64,000 nt of DNA from Acuticoccus sp. MNP-M23 (GTDB lineage: Bacteria > Pseudomonadota > Alphaproteobacteria > Rhizobiales > Amorphaceae): assembly GCF_031195445.1 (NCBI RefSeq), contig NZ_CP133480.1, forward strand, positions 3,650,501 to 3,714,500. The letters run 5' to 3'. A model generated the notes under the pieces. The model saw only the letters and a list, made by a program, of their open reading frames with translations, searched no databases and was not told where the DNA came from. Numbering within the stretch: the stretch's first letter is position 1; each line of letters begins with the position of its first letter. Below are positions 1 through 16,672 of this stretch, one piece after another. A program made the position numbers and the translations under genes.

Positions 1-3632
<3,632 letters not shown>

Positions 3633-3664
3633 ACCGCCGCCAGGCAGAAGATGCCAGACAGATC

Positions 3665-3701
3665 AAATGGCCGACCGTTTCTGACGGTCGGCCATTTTTT
3701 T
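3665..3701 (+). terminator. Intrinsic terminator after rpoC
   Basis: A perfect 14-bp stem (3665-3678 with 3684-3697) encloses a 5-nt loop. The last stem Ts run on into a tract of eight Ts ending at 3701. It sits 33 nt after the rpoC stop codon and should end the rpoBC transcript. Confidence 0.93.
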
Positions 3702-4156
3702 GCCCGCTGACCGAGTTGCGCTTTGCCCTCGATGATTGTTGTCAGGGGCTTGGGGCAGGACAGTCTGTCAATGTGGTTGGATTATTCAATAAAGGGCATG
3801 TGTTCGGACGGCGACGTCGATATTGCCAACTTCGGCGGGCCGCTGTTCCAACACCGACGATGCCAGGTTTCAGAATGGTCGGTTCGCTGCGGTGGCCGCC
3901 AGTCCGGTTCGGTGAGCTGACGATAGTGCTCATGCCTCAGGGCAAACTGACGGGTGAGGGGGCCGGCGCGCAGATTGGTCGCTCCGGGTGGGTGATGTGC
4001 TGGAACATGATCAGCAAGTGTTTGCCCCAGGGGCTGATTCCGCCTATTTTTTTACCGATGAAGGGGAGCTCGTCCGTTTTCCGGCCACGGCCTGACGGAA
4101 ACTGACGGCGGTGTCGTGCCTTCCCCGCAGTCCACTACGCAGCGGTATCGAGTGTC
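3702..4156. other. Intergenic region, no supported gene
   Basis: This 455-bp stretch lies between the rpoC terminator and the first dioxygenase gene. Open frames here lack recognisable protein features or good ribosome-binding sites. A short AT-richer patch (about 3775-3800) stands out against the GC-rich background. It probably contains the promoter of the gene at 4157, but no convincing -35/-10 pair could be assigned. Confidence 0.5.
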
Positions 4157-5191
4157 ATGAAAGTTCAAGAGATTGTCCAACTGCCGATTGCGGCCGCGTC
4201 GGTCCTTTCCGCTGACAAGAATTTCGGCAGGAACCCGGTTCTTGGCTCTGCGAGGCTGAACAGGGCGGGCCTCCACCGCTGGCGCGTCGCAGCGGCGCAC
4301 CGGGCCTCCGAACGGCGGCGCGCCGCTCTGGCGCCGATGCTCCGTCCCGAAGAACGCGCGCAGTTCGAGGAATGCGGGTTCGTGGTGCGCGAGAACGCGC
4401 TGCCCGAGGATCTGTTCGCCCGGCTTACCGCAGAACTCCAAACCGTGAAGCGTGCGGCCTGGGAGATGCGGCAGGGCCATGCGATCACGCGGATCATGCC
4501 GCTGCCGGCTCGCGGGGGCGATACGAGCGCTGCGGCAGAGGCACGCCGCTTCCTGCGCTCGCCGGAAATCAGGGCGCTGATCGGCTACGTGGCCGGCCGG
4601 ACCGGGGGCTACAACCCTGTGATCCAGACGATCGCCAACAACCCGGACCCCGATTCGCCCGACCCGCAGAACACCCTGCACGCCGACACTTTCCACCCCA
4701 CGGCGAAATTCTGGCTGTTCATGCACGATGTCGCCCTGGACGAGGGTCCGTTCTCCTACGTGCCCGGCTCCCATCGCCTGACGCCGGAGCGGCTGGAATG
4801 GGAGCACGAGCAGTCGGTCGTCGCGACCGCTGCCGGTGACGGCCACCATTCCGCGGGGTCCTTCCGGATGCGCGAGGATCTCCTGGCAAGCCTTGGCTAC
4901 GGTAAGCTGATGTCGCTCCCGGTGAAGGGGAACACGCTGGTTGTGGCGGACACCTACGGGTTCCACGCCCGCACACCGACCAGCAAACCGACGGTCCGCA
5001 CCGAATTGCACGCGATGCTCCGCCGCAACCCGTTCACGCCGTGGAATGGGGGTGACGTGTCGGAACTGCCGTTCGTCCACCCGCGCGCCCTCGAATGGCG
5101 TCTTGCCTACCGCAAATGGCAGTGGAACCGCGGTAGGCCGCACAAGTACGCGGATGCCGGGCTCCGGTTCGCTGCCGACCCGTCAGACTGA
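4157..5191 (+). CDS. Phytanoyl-CoA dioxygenase (PhyH)-like Fe(II)/2-oxoglutarate oxygenase, paralogue A
   Basis: A 344-residue protein with the features of non-haem Fe(II)/2-oxoglutarate dioxygenases of the PhyH family. The iron-binding triad can be read as H175-x-D177 in LHADTFHPT and distal H270 in TYGFHART. R272 may act as the 2-oxoglutarate-binding arginine. Other landmarks are DEGPFSYVPGSH and RRNPFTPWNG. It shares these blocks and its N-terminal layout with the gene at 5197-6240, so the two are paralogues facing each other with 5 bp between stops. There is no signal peptide, so it is probably cytosolic. The substrate cannot be told from sequence; the family hydroxylates lipids, amino acids and many small metabolites. 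Confidence 0.82.
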   Translation: MKVQEIVQLPIAAASVLSADKNFGRNPVLGSARLNRAGLHRWRVAAAHRASERRRAALAPMLRPEERAQFEECGFVVRENALPEDLFARLTAELQTVKRAAWEMRQGHAITRIMPLPARGGDTSAAAEARRFLRSPEIRALIGYVAGRTGGYNPVIQTIANNPDPDSPDPQNTLHADTFHPTAKFWLFMHDVALDEGPFSYVPGSHRLTPERLEWEHEQSVVATAAGDGHHSAGSFRMREDLLASLGYGKLMSLPVKGNTLVVADTYGFHARTPTSKPTVRTELHAMLRRNPFTPWNGGDVSELPFVHPRALEWRLAYRKWQWNRGRPHKYADAGLRFAADPSD

Positions 5192-5196
5192 CAGGG

Positions 5197-6240
5197 TCAG
5201 ATCCCCGGCGGCTTCGGCGGCGTTTCGGCCAGAATAACGCCGGCGTTCTCGTAGACGATGGGTTTGCCGGTCTTGGCACGGCGGTCTTCCATCGCAAGGT
5301 GCGTGCGCATGGTGCGATGGCGCAAGACAGGCAGGTCGAGCGCGTCGAGGCCGTTCCAGGGCACGAAGGGGTTGCGCCGCAAGACGCCGTAAAGGGAAGT
5401 TCGAATCGTCGACACCTGTGATGGCGTGCGCTTGTGAAACCCGTAGGTGTCCGCCACGACCAGAGTGTTGCCCTCGACCGGGAACATCTGAAGCGGTCCG
5501 TACCCCAGCGCCGACAATTCTGATTCGGGGAGGCGGAAGGAGCCGGCCGCGTGGTGCCTGTTGCCTTTGGTTGCCGCGTTCCGAGCCTCTTCATGCTCCC
5601 AGGCGAGACGCTCCGGCGTCAATATGTGCGATCCCGGAACATACGAGAACGGGCCGTCTTCCGGGCCGACCTTGTTGAGGAACAGCCAGAATTTTGCCGT
5701 CGGGTGGAACGTGTCGGCGTGGAGATCGGCCTGCGGGTCGGCGTCACCCGCGGCGGGGTCGACGGCCACGGTCTGCAAGCTCGTAACGATGTGGCCCGAA
5801 CGCCCGGCGGCGTAGCCCACGAGATCGCGCACCGACGGTGACCGCGCCCAGCGGGCAAGTGCCGCGATGGCGCTCCCGTCGTTGCGGGGCGGCAGGGGGA
5901 TCACCCTGTTGACCGTCTGCCCCTGACGCATCTGCCAGACCGGGCGCGGCACAGTCGCAATTTCGTTGCGAACGGCGTCCAAAAGCTCCGGCGGCAGCGC
6001 GTTGCGGCGAATCACGTAGCCGTCGCGATCGAACGCCGCGCGCTCCGCCGGATCAATACGGGGTGCCAACGCAGCCCGCCGCCGCGCCGACATTGCGTGC
6101 GCAAACGCGACACGGCGCCTGTGCAGCCCGAGGGCGTTCAACCGTTCAGACCCGATCACGGCATTTTTTCTGAATGATTTTTCAGACGTCAGAATCGCCG
6201 GGGCGGCCATCGCAATCTTGAAAATATCGCTGAGAGGCAT
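5197..6240 (-). CDS. Phytanoyl-CoA dioxygenase (PhyH)-like Fe(II)/2-oxoglutarate oxygenase, paralogue B
   Basis: A 347-residue paralogue of the convergent neighbour. It keeps the iron triad H174-x-D176 (LHADTFHPT) and H269 (TYGFHKRTPS), with R271 as a likely 2-oxoglutarate ligand. Shared blocks include DGPFSYVPGSH, LTPERLAWEHE, NTLVVADTYGFH and RRNPFVPWNG, and both proteins carry an RRRAALAP segment near residue 53. Both active sites look intact, so neither copy appears degenerate. The pair sits where rpoC and rpsL normally adjoin. The substrate is unknown. Confidence 0.82.
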   Translation of the reverse strand: MPLSDIFKIAMAAPAILTSEKSFRKNAVIGSERLNALGLHRRRVAFAHAMSARRRAALAPRIDPAERAAFDRDGYVIRRNALPPELLDAVRNEIATVPRPVWQMRQGQTVNRVIPLPPRNDGSAIAALARWARSPSVRDLVGYAAGRSGHIVTSLQTVAVDPAAGDADPQADLHADTFHPTAKFWLFLNKVGPEDGPFSYVPGSHILTPERLAWEHEEARNAATKGNRHHAAGSFRLPESELSALGYGPLQMFPVEGNTLVVADTYGFHKRTPSQVSTIRTSLYGVLRRNPFVPWNGLDALDLPVLRHRTMRTHLAMEDRRAKTGKPIVYENAGVILAETPPKPPGI

Positions 6241-6700
6241 AGGGGTTCGACTGACGGTTGTTCAGGATGGACTGATGCCGTCAATACGCCCTGGAAAGCC
6301 GTTCTCCAACATGCGGCCGCCGGTCTTTGGTTCTTCGGCGCCAAGAAGCCGCATTCAGAGACGGGACAATTGCGCGGAAGGGTTGACGCTAGCAGGGGAG
6401 ATCGCTATGTCAGCGCAACCGAAGCGAAGGCTGCCGCGTGCGGCGCTTGTGGCGCGCCCAGCATCCCGCATCGGTACTCCGGTTCGAGTTTCGTTCGGCG
6501 CTTTGCCGCGCTAACTCTGTCGTCCGCACCGGCTCCTCGTCCCTCAAATGGGCGGGCCGAAGCGGCGCTTTTACTTGTTGGCCCCATGGGTCAGCCCGCG
6601 GGATGACCCGCTTTTGTCCGGGCAGCAATGCCCGAAAATGAGATCAGCGGGCTTGCCCGCGACTGAGATGGGCGGCGACGCCCGCGTATGGGAAGGTTTA
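6241..6700. other. Upstream region of the str operon
   Basis: This 460-bp stretch separates the divergent dioxygenase gene from rpsL. It contains a good candidate promoter (6383-6410) and a short inverted repeat (6588-6593 with 6604-6609). I see no protein-coding gene. The frame running into rpsL from upstream is simply open and lacks a conserved extension. Confidence 0.5.
6383..6410 (+). promoter_or_regulatory. Candidate housekeeping promoter of the str operon
   Basis: TTGACG (6383-6388) is followed after 16 nt by CTATGT (6405-6410). This fits the alphaproteobacterial vegetative sigma pattern TTGAC-N16/17-CTATAT. It would give an untranslated leader of about 285 nt before rpsL. Confidence 0.5.
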
Positions 6701-7072
6701 ATGCCAACGATCAACCAGTTGATCCGTAAGCCTCGGGTCGCGCCGGTTAAGCGCAACAAGGTGCCGGCGATGGAGGCGAACCCGCAGAAGCGCGGCGTTT
6801 GCACCCGCGTCTACACGACGACGCCGAAGAAGCCGAACTCGGCACTTCGTAAGGTGGCCAAGGTTCGGCTTACGAACGGCTTCGAGGTCATTGGCTACAT
6901 TCCGGGTGAGGGGCACAACCTCCAGGAGCACTCCGTGGTGATGATCCGCGGCGGCCGCGTGAAGGACCTTCCGGGCGTTCGCTATCACATCCTTCGCGGT
7001 GTGCTCGATACGCAGGGCGTCAAGAACCGCAAGCAGCGCCGCTCCAAGTACGGCGCCAAGCGTCCGAAGTAA
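6701..7072 (+). CDS. rpsL: 30S ribosomal protein S12
   Basis: 123 residues, the normal length for uS12, which sits in the decoding centre. The start [10 protein letters not shown] is the canonical N-terminus, so the longer upstream-open frame was rejected. Both positions classically linked to streptomycin resistance carry the wild-type lysine: K43 (in TTTPKKPNS) and K88 (in GGRVKDLPG). It is the first gene of the str operon. The 201-nt spacer to rpsG is long and strongly folded. Confidence 0.98.
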   Translation: MPTINQLIRKPRVAPVKRNKVPAMEANPQKRGVCTRVYTTTPKKPNSALRKVAKVRLTNGFEVIGYIPGEGHNLQEHSVVMIRGGRVKDLPGVRYHILRGVLDTQGVKNRKQRRSKYGAKRPK

Positions 7073-7078
7073 GTTCAG

Positions 7079-7103
7079 ATCGCCGCGGCATGTCCGCGGC
7101 GAT
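7079..7103 (+). repeat. Hairpin 1 in the rpsL-rpsG spacer
   Basis: A perfect 10-bp inverted repeat (7079-7088 with 7094-7103, arm ATCGCCGCGG) has a 5-nt loop and starts 7 nt after the rpsL stop codon. No T-tract follows, so it is not a standard terminator. Confidence 0.8.
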
Positions 7104-7140
7104 TGCGGCCTTCCGGCACTCTTGCGCGGACGGTCGGGAG

Positions 7141-7174
7141 ACCGCCATGACAGCACCGGTTGTCCCATGGCGGT
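7141..7174 (+). repeat. Hairpin 2 in the rpsL-rpsG spacer
   Basis: A 9-bp perfect inverted repeat: ACCGCCATG at 7141-7149 with CATGGCGGT at 7166-7174. The loop may be shortened further by ACA/TGT pairing (7150-7152 with 7161-7163). Confidence 0.7.
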
Positions 7175-7189
7175 TATCAAATGTTGAAG

Positions 7190-7208
7190 GTGATCGCCCG
7201 GCGATCAC
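7190..7208 (+). repeat. Hairpin 3 in the rpsL-rpsG spacer
   Basis: An 8-bp perfect inverted repeat, GTGATCGC (7190-7197) with GCGATCAC (7201-7208), closed by a 3-nt loop. It lies 65 nt upstream of the rpsG start. Confidence 0.7.
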
Positions 7209-7273
7209 TGATGGTGGAAAGCGCGGCGCCTCTGATGTAGGGGCGACCACAAAATCAGTATTGGGAACGTTAG

Positions 7274-7744
<471 letters not shown>

Positions 7745-7792
7745 TTCTGCGGCCACACGTAAATTTAGTCACGAACGCTCGGACGCACGCTC

Positions 7793-9868
<2,076 letters not shown>

Positions 9869-9910
9869 TAGTCATCGCCAACTGCTACCGGCAATGATAA
9901 ACGAACGCCG

Positions 9911-9924
9911 CCCGGACGTCCGGG
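9911..9924. repeat. Palindrome in the fusA-tuf spacer
   Basis: The perfect 14-bp palindrome CCCGGACGTCCGGG can be extended outward by further G-C/G-T pairs. No T-tract follows. It may act as an RNA hairpin that adjusts fusA versus tuf mRNA levels; this is inference. Confidence 0.6.
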
Positions 9925-9982
9925 TGGCCCGATCAATGATCTAGCGTCAGCGCCAGACCAAGACGAATGTGGAGAATCGCCA

Positions 9983-11173
<1,191 letters not shown>

Positions 11174-11200
11174 GCTGACAGACGCTCTTTGGAGCCAGGA

Positions 11201-11231
11201 GGGGCGCGGCAGCAATGCCGCGCCCCTTTTT
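11201..11231 (+). terminator. Intrinsic terminator after tuf
   Basis: A perfect 11-bp GC-rich stem (11201-11211 with 11216-11226) with a GCAA tetraloop is followed directly by five Ts. It ends the str operon and separates it from the S10 operon. Confidence 0.92.
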
Positions 11232-11743
11232 GCGTTTATGGGCCGATGCCCAGGGAGAGGGCGCTGGGGTCGCCTGTTGTTTGGCGGAGGAGGCGGGTGG
11301 CCTGGCGTCACGCGGCGTTCATCTGCGCGTGGTCAAACTGGTTTCGATCAGAAGACGGGCGATTCGAATCATGCCGTGGGCAAGGCCATGCAAACAGAAT
11401 CATCTGCAAGGGTGGTGCTGGGCAAGGCGCCAAGGCTGTCGATAAGACCGGAGACCGGGTTGCGAACGGTCTGAACTTTGCGATGATGGTTCCCGGGCGC
11501 CCCGCCTGGCGCCCCGGTACTGTTGGCAGAGCAGCCATCCGTTATCTTTTCGTCATTTTCGGGCGAAGGGGGGTGGCATTCGCGCCGATTTTCGATTACG
11601 TACCGCCCACGCCCTGGAGATCAGGGCACTCCATAATGAGTACTCACGCGCCTTGTCGGCCAGCCATCTTCGGGGGCCGGGTAGGCGTCTTTGTCCGTTG
11701 CGAGCGAAGTTGCGGCGGCTGCGGGTCAGAACGAAGAAGCGGA
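11232..11743. other. Leader/upstream region of the S10 operon
   Basis: A 512-bp non-coding stretch before rpsJ. It holds one imperfect hairpin (about 11493-11517, core GGGCGCC/GGCGCCC) without a T-tract. The segment around 11340-11370 contains a TTCGAATC string like a tRNA T-loop, but no acceptor or anticodon stem can be built around it. No clear -35/-10 pair was found. The region must hold the S10-operon promoter if the tuf terminator is efficient. Confidence 0.45.
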
Positions 11744-12049
11744 ATGAACCAGAATATTCGCATACGCCTCAAAGCGTTCGATCACCGCGTGCTGGATTCC
11801 TCCACGCGCGAGATCGTCCAAACCGCGCGACGAACCGGCGCACAGGTGCGCGGCCCCGTGCCGCTGCCCACGCGCATCGAGCGCTACACAGTCAACCGTT
11901 CGCCGCATATCGACAAGAAGAGCCGCGAACAGTTCGAGATTCGCACGCACAAGCGCCTCCTCGATATCGTCGACCCGACGCCCCAGACCGTGGACGCGCT
12001 GATGAAGCTCGACCTGGCTGCCGGCGTCGACGTCGAGATCAAGCTTTAA
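11744..12049 (+). CDS. rpsJ: 30S ribosomal protein S10
   Basis: 101 residues. uS10 belongs to the 30S head and also binds NusB during antitermination. [18 protein letters not shown] is the canonical start; the open frame upstream of it is non-coding. The conserved segment [20 protein letters not shown] is present. It is the first gene of the S10 cluster, 12 nt before rplC. Confidence 0.97.
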   Translation: MNQNIRIRLKAFDHRVLDSSTREIVQTARRTGAQVRGPVPLPTRIERYTVNRSPHIDKKSREQFEIRTHKRLLDIVDPTPQTVDALMKLDLAAGVDVEIKL

Positions 12050-12061
12050 GGGGTCTGCGTC

Positions 12062-12865
12062 ATGCGTTCCGGAATTATCGCCAAAAAGGTCGGCATGACT
12101 CGCATCTATACGGATGCGGGCGAGCATGTGCCGGTCACCGTCCTGGCGCTCGAAAACTGCCAGGTCATCTCCCAGCGCGAGAAGGCGCGTGACGGTTACG
12201 TCGCGCTGCAGCTCGGCTCGGGCAAGGCCAAGGCCAAGAACACCTCCCGAGCCATGCGCGGCCACTTCGCCAAGGCGAACGTCGAGCCGAAGCGTGCTGT
12301 TGCCGAATTCCGCGTCACCGACGACGCGCTGATCGATGTGGGCGCGGAGCTGACCGCCGACCACTTCGTTCCCGGCCAGTACGTGGACGTCTCCGGCACG
12401 TCCATCGGCAAGGGCTTTGCGGGTGCCATGAAGCGGCACAACTTCGGTGGTCTGCGCGCGTCTCACGGCGTGTCGGTGTCTCACCGCAGCCACGGGTCGA
12501 CCGGCCAGTGCCAGGACCCCGGCAAGGTGTTCAAGGGCAAGAAGATGGCGGGCCACATGGGCTCCGTCCGCGTCACCACCCAGAACCTCACCATCGCCAA
12601 GGTCGACGTCGACCGCGGTCTGGTTCTGGTCAAGGGTGCCGTCCCCGGCTCCAAGAACTCGTGGATCATGGTTCGCGACGCTGTGAAGCGCGCGCTGCCG
12701 GCCGAGGCACTGACCCCCGGTGCGTTCCGCATGCCCAACACCGATTCTGCTCCGGCAGACGACGTAAAGGCGACCGAAGCCGACATGCCCGCAAACGAAG
12801 CGGCACCGGCTGAAACCCCGGCGACCGATGTGTCGGCGGATGACTCCAACAAAGGTGATGCGTGA
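12062..12865 (+). CDS. rplC: 50S ribosomal protein L3 with acidic C-terminal extension
   Basis: 267 residues. The L3 core, starting [16 protein letters not shown] and including [19 protein letters not shown], occupies about the first 215 residues. The remaining ~50 residues form an Ala/Asp/Glu/Pro-rich low-complexity tail ([17 protein letters not shown]). uL3 lies near the peptidyl-transferase centre and initiates 50S assembly. The stop overlaps the rplD start as TGATG. The tail is probably disordered on the ribosome surface. Confidence 0.97.
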   Translation: MRSGIIAKKVGMTRIYTDAGEHVPVTVLALENCQVISQREKARDGYVALQLGSGKAKAKNTSRAMRGHFAKANVEPKRAVAEFRVTDDALIDVGAELTADHFVPGQYVDVSGTSIGKGFAGAMKRHNFGGLRASHGVSVSHRSHGSTGQCQDPGKVFKGKKMAGHMGSVRVTTQNLTIAKVDVDRGLVLVKGAVPGSKNSWIMVRDAVKRALPAEALTPGAFRMPNTDSAPADDVKATEADMPANEAAPAETPATDVSADDSNKGDA

Positions 12866-13521
12866 TGGATATTTCTGTCAAAACGCTCGCCGGTGATGAC
12901 GCAGGTACGGTAACGCTTCCGGACGAAACGTTCGGTCTTGAGCCGCGTGCGGACATTCTCCACCGCGTTGTGCGTTGGCAGCTCGCCCGCCGTCAGGCAG
13001 GCACGCACCACACCAACACGCGCGGCGAGATCAACGCCACCGGCAAGAAGATGTACCGCCAGAAGGGGACGGGCCGCGCCCGTCACTCCGACAAGAAGGC
13101 GCCGCAGTTCCGCGGCGGCTCCAAGGCGCACGGCCCCAAGGTTCGCGATCACAGCCACGACCTTCCCAAGAAGGTCCGCATGCTGGGTCTGAAGCTGGCC
13201 CTGTCGGCGAAGATGCAAGGGTCCGACCTCATCGTCCTCGACCAGGCCGCAATCGACGAGATCAAGACGAAGACGCTGCGCACGCAGTTCACGGCGCTTG
13301 GCCTCGACAACGCGCTGATCATCGACAATACGGTCGACGAGAAGTTCGCACGTGCCGCACGCAACATTCCGATGGTTGATGTGCTGCCGGTGGCTGGTCT
13401 CAACGTTTACGACATCCTGCGCCGCAACAAGCTGGTTCTGACCAAGTCTGCGCTCGACGGCATTGCCGCGCGCTTCGACGGGTCGGCCAAGGCTGCGGCC
13501 GAGACTGCGGAGGCGAACTGA
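12865..13521 (+). CDS. rplD: 50S ribosomal protein L4
   Basis: 218 residues starting [12 protein letters not shown] at the ATG overlapping the rplC stop codon. The GTG one codon upstream is less likely. The rRNA-contacting loop [20 protein letters not shown] is conserved; this loop reaches the exit tunnel and affects macrolide binding. In enterobacteria L4 represses the S10 operon, but no equivalent leader was recognised here. The stop overlaps the rplW start by 1 nt. Confidence 0.97.
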   Translation: MDISVKTLAGDDAGTVTLPDETFGLEPRADILHRVVRWQLARRQAGTHHTNTRGEINATGKKMYRQKGTGRARHSDKKAPQFRGGSKAHGPKVRDHSHDLPKKVRMLGLKLALSAKMQGSDLIVLDQAAIDEIKTKTLRTQFTALGLDNALIIDNTVDEKFARAARNIPMVDVLPVAGLNVYDILRRNKLVLTKSALDGIAARFDGSAKAAAETAEAN

Positions 13522-13817
13522 TGGCTATCGCAATCAACCACTACGACGTTGTTCTCTCTCCGGTGATCACCGAGAAGTCGACCGAGGCTTCCGAGAACAA
13601 CCAGATGGTTTTCCGCGTCGCCAAGTCCGCGACCAAGCCTGAGATCAAGGCCGCCATCGAGGCGCTCTTTCAGGTGAAGGTGACCGGCGTGAACACGCTC
13701 GTTCGCAAGGGCAAGGTCAAGAAGTTCCGCGGGATCAAGGGGCGCCAGTCTGACGTGAAGCACGCAATCGTGACGCTTCAGGATGGTCAGTCCATCGACG
13801 TGACGACGGGGCTTTAA
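13521..13817 (+). CDS. rplW: 50S ribosomal protein L23
   Basis: 98 residues. uL23 lies at the tunnel exit and forms the docking site for trigger factor and SRP. The typical segments are [16 protein letters not shown] and [15 protein letters not shown]. It is translationally coupled to rplD through a TGATG overlap, with 4 nt to rplB. Confidence 0.97.
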   Translation: MAIAINHYDVVLSPVITEKSTEASENNQMVFRVAKSATKPEIKAAIEALFQVKVTGVNTLVRKGKVKKFRGIKGRQSDVKHAIVTLQDGQSIDVTTGL

Positions 13818-13821
13818 GACT

Positions 13822-14655
13822 ATGGCATTGAAAACATTCAACCCGACGTCGCCTGGCCAGCGCCAGCTCGTCATCGTCAAGCGGGATGGCCTCTGGAAGG
13901 GCAAGCCCGTCAAGACGCTGACGGAAGGTCTGACCAAGTCCGGCGGCCGCAACAATGTCGGCCGCAAGACGGCCCGGCATCGTGGTGGCGGTCACAAGCG
14001 GACCTACCGGATCATCGACTTCAAGCGTCGCAAGTTCGACGTCTCCGGTACCATCGAACGGATCGAATATGATCCGAACCGTTCGGCGTTCATCGCGCTG
14101 ATCAAGTATTCCGATGGCGAGCTGGCCTACATCCTGGCACCGCAGCGCGTCAGCGCGGGCGATCAGGTCATTGCCGGCGAGCGCGTTGACGTGAAGCCCG
14201 GCAATGCGATGTTGCTCTCGTCGATCCCCGTCGGCACCATCATCCACAATGTGGAGATGAAGCCGATGAAGGGTGGGCAGATTGCACGCTCTGCCGGGAC
14301 CTATGCCCAGCTCGTCGGTCGTGATGGCGGTTATGCCGTCCTGCGCCTTCAGTCGGGCGAACAGCGCCGGGTTCCGTCGGCATGCATGGCCACCATCGGT
14401 GCCGTGTCGAACCCTGACAATTCGAACACCAATATGGGTAAGGCCGGCCGCGCGCGCTGGCTGGGCATCCGTCCGCAGACTCGCGGTGTCGCGATGAACC
14501 CGTTCGACCACCCCCATGGTGGTGGTGAGGGCCGTACCTCGGGTGGTCGTCACCCGGTGACTCCGTGGGGCCAGCCGACCAAGGGCAAGCGCACCCGCTC
14601 CAACAAGTCGACGGACAAGTACATCGTCCGCTCGCGTCACGCACGGAAGAAGTAA
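13822..14655 (+). CDS. rplB: 50S ribosomal protein L2
   Basis: 277 residues. uL2 binds near the peptidyl-transferase centre and is needed for subunit association. The conserved C-terminal loop [17 protein letters not shown] contains the functionally important histidine (HPHGGG). The start [16 protein letters not shown] is canonical. rpsS begins immediately after its stop codon. Confidence 0.98.
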   Translation: MALKTFNPTSPGQRQLVIVKRDGLWKGKPVKTLTEGLTKSGGRNNVGRKTARHRGGGHKRTYRIIDFKRRKFDVSGTIERIEYDPNRSAFIALIKYSDGELAYILAPQRVSAGDQVIAGERVDVKPGNAMLLSSIPVGTIIHNVEMKPMKGGQIARSAGTYAQLVGRDGGYAVLRLQSGEQRRVPSACMATIGAVSNPDNSNTNMGKAGRARWLGIRPQTRGVAMNPFDHPHGGGEGRTSGGRHPVTPWGQPTKGKRTRSNKSTDKYIVRSRHARKK

Positions 14656-14934
14656 ATGACCCGCTCAGTTTGGAAAGGTCCGTTCATTGATGGATACCTT
14701 CTGAAGAAAGCCGAGAAGGCACGAGAGGGTGGCCGTAACGAGGTCATCAAGATCTGGTCGCGTCGCTCCACGATCCTGCCCCACTTCGTGGGCCTGACGT
14801 TTGGTGTCTACAACGGCCAGAAGCACATCCCGGTCAACGTGTCGGAAGACATGGTGGGTCACAAGTTCGGCGAGTTCTCGCCGACGCGGACCTATTACGG
14901 CCACGGCGCGGACAAGAAAGCACGGAGGAAGTAA
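14656..14934 (+). CDS. rpsS: 30S ribosomal protein S19
   Basis: 92 residues. uS19 in the 30S head forms intersubunit bridges and binds with S13. It starts [16 protein letters not shown] and includes the motifs [13 protein letters not shown] and [13 protein letters not shown]. It abuts rplB with no gap and overlaps the rplV start by 1 nt (TAATG). Confidence 0.97.
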   Translation: MTRSVWKGPFIDGYLLKKAEKAREGGRNEVIKIWSRRSTILPHFVGLTFGVYNGQKHIPVNVSEDMVGHKFGEFSPTRTYYGHGADKKARRK

Positions 14935-15314
14935 TGGGTAAGCCGAAACACCCCCGTGTGCTCGCTGACACCGAAGTTCGTGCGGTCAACCGCATGATCA
15001 AGGTGAGCCCGCAGAAGCTCAACCTGGTGGCCTCGATGATCCGCGGCAAGAAGGTCGACAAGGCGCTCGCCGAGCTGACCTTCAGCCACAAGCGCATTGC
15101 ACTCGACGTCAAGAAGACGCTCGAGAGCGCAATCGCGAACGCCGAGAACAACCATGATCTCGACGTCGATGCGCTTGTCGTCAAGGAAGCCTATGTGGGC
15201 AAGGCGATGGCCATGCGCCGGTTCCGCCCGCGTGGCCGCGGCAAGGTCGGTTCGGTGACGAAGCTGTTTTCGCACCTGACGATCGTTGTCCGCGAAGTTG
15301 AGGAGGCCGCCTGA
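14934..15314 (+). CDS. rplV: 50S ribosomal protein L22
   Basis: 126 residues. uL22 lines the exit-tunnel constriction with L4 through its beta-hairpin, seen here as [19 protein letters not shown]. The N-terminal core [19 protein letters not shown] is typical. It overlaps rpsS and rpsC by 1 nt at each end. Confidence 0.97.
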   Translation: MGKPKHPRVLADTEVRAVNRMIKVSPQKLNLVASMIRGKKVDKALAELTFSHKRIALDVKKTLESAIANAENNHDLDVDALVVKEAYVGKAMAMRRFRPRGRGKVGSVTKLFSHLTIVVREVEEAA

Positions 15315-16027
15315 TGGGTCAGAAAGTATCGCCGATCGGGCTTCGCCTCGGCATCAACCGTACGTGGGATTCCCGCTGGTACGCTGAAGGCGCCGAGTAT
15401 GGCCGCCTTCTTCATGAGGACCTTGCGATCCGCAAGATGCTCATGAAGCTTCTGAAGCAGGCTGCGGTGTCCAAGATCGTCATCGAGCGCCCGCACAAGA
15501 AGTGCCGCGTCACGATCCACTCGGCACGTCCGGGTGTGGTCATCGGCAAGAAGGGTGCGGACATCGACCGCCTTCGCAAGAAGGTCGCGGAGATGACCGA
15601 CTCCGAGGTGCACATCAACATCGTTGAAGTGCGCAAGCCGGAAGTCGACGCCACGCTGGTCGCAGCTTCGATCGCGCAGCAGCTGGAGCGCCGCATCGCG
15701 TTCCGCCGCGCCATGAAGCGTGCCGTTCAGACGGCCATGCGTATGGGTGCCGGCGGTATCCGCATCAATTGCGGCGGCCGTCTTGGCGGCGCTGAAATTG
15801 CGCGGACCGAATGGTATCGCGAGGGCCGGGTGCCGCTGCACACGCTTCGCGCCGATATCGACTATGGCACCGCCGAAGCCGTGACTGCCTATGGCATCTG
15901 CGGCGTCAAGGTGTGGATCTTCAAGGGCGAGATCCTTGAGCACGACCCGACAGCACACGAGCGTCGTGCGCTTGAGGCGTCGAACCAGGGTTCGTCCGGC
16001 CGTCGCAACCGCGACGATCGCGGCTGA
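15314..16027 (+). CDS. rpsC: 30S ribosomal protein S3
   Basis: 237 residues. uS3 is part of the mRNA entry site. It has a KH RNA-binding domain ([18 protein letters not shown] near residues 75-92) and the C-terminal [16 protein letters not shown] motif. It starts [16 protein letters not shown] and ends in a short Arg/Asp-rich tail. It lies 13 nt before rplP. Confidence 0.97.
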   Translation: MGQKVSPIGLRLGINRTWDSRWYAEGAEYGRLLHEDLAIRKMLMKLLKQAAVSKIVIERPHKKCRVTIHSARPGVVIGKKGADIDRLRKKVAEMTDSEVHINIVEVRKPEVDATLVAASIAQQLERRIAFRRAMKRAVQTAMRMGAGGIRINCGGRLGGAEIARTEWYREGRVPLHTLRADIDYGTAEAVTAYGICGVKVWIFKGEILEHDPTAHERRALEASNQGSSGRRNRDDRG

Positions 16028-16040
16028 GGAGGGCTGAGCA

Positions 16041-16454
16041 ATGCTGCAACCGAAGCGGACGAAATTCCGCAAACAGCACAAGGGCCGGATCCATGGCCTC
16101 GCCAAGGGCGGGACTGACCTGAACTTCGGCGCTTTCGGCATGAAGGCAATGGAGCCGGAGCGGGTCACCGCACGGCAGATCGAGGCGGCTCGCCGGGCCA
16201 TGACGCGCTACATGAAGCGTCAGGGCCGTGTCTGGATCCGGATTTTCCCGGATGTGCCGGTCACGAAGAAGCCGACCGAAGTTCGTATGGGTAAGGGCAA
16301 GGGCTCCGTCGAGTTCTGGGCCGCCCGGGTGCATCCCGGCCGGATCATGTTCGAGATCGACGGTGTGCCGGAAGATGTGGCACGCGAAGCGTTCCGGCTT
16401 GCCGGCGCAAAGCTGCCCATCAAGACGCGCTTCGTTCAGCGCATCGCGGAGTAG
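16041..16454 (+). CDS. rplP: 50S ribosomal protein L16
   Basis: 137 residues. uL16 is a late-assembling protein near the A site and central protuberance. It starts [16 protein letters not shown] and contains [22 protein letters not shown]. The arginine of the RMGKGKG block corresponds to the hydroxylated Arg81 of E. coli L16. rpmC follows after 5 nt. Confidence 0.97.
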   Translation: MLQPKRTKFRKQHKGRIHGLAKGGTDLNFGAFGMKAMEPERVTARQIEAARRAMTRYMKRQGRVWIRIFPDVPVTKKPTEVRMGKGKGSVEFWAARVHPGRIMFEIDGVPEDVAREAFRLAGAKLPIKTRFVQRIAE

Positions 16455-16459
16455 GGCAC

Positions 16460-16672
16460 ATGAAGGGTGAAGATGTACGCGCAAAGACGTCCGACGAACT
16501 CGTCGACGATCTGCGCGATCTGAAGAAAGAGCAGTTCAACCTGCGTTTCCAGCAGGCGACCGGGCAGCTCGAGAACACGGCGCGTTATCGCGTCATCCGC
16601 CGCGACATCGCGCGGATCAAGACTGTGCTCGGCTCTCGCCGCGCGAAAGAGGGGCAGAATGCCGAAGCGTAA
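16460..16672 (+). CDS. rpmC: 50S ribosomal protein L29
   Basis: 70 residues. uL29 is a two-helix protein beside L23 at the tunnel exit. Conserved segments are [19 protein letters not shown] and [13 protein letters not shown]. Its 3' end overlaps the rpsQ start by 14 nt in another frame, implying translational coupling. Confidence 0.96.
   Translation: MKGEDVRAKTSDELVDDLRDLKKEQFNLRFQQATGQLENTARYRVIRRDIARIKTVLGSRRAKEGQNAEA

Noticed and set aside
3716-4105. A 129-residue open frame after the rpoC terminator
   Set aside because: No ribosome-binding site and no protein-like features; composition looks like chance openness in GC-rich DNA.
11340-11400. A possible tRNA gene upstream of rpsJ, suggested by a TTCGAATC T-loop-like string
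   Set aside because: No matching acceptor, D or anticodon stems can be drawn around it.
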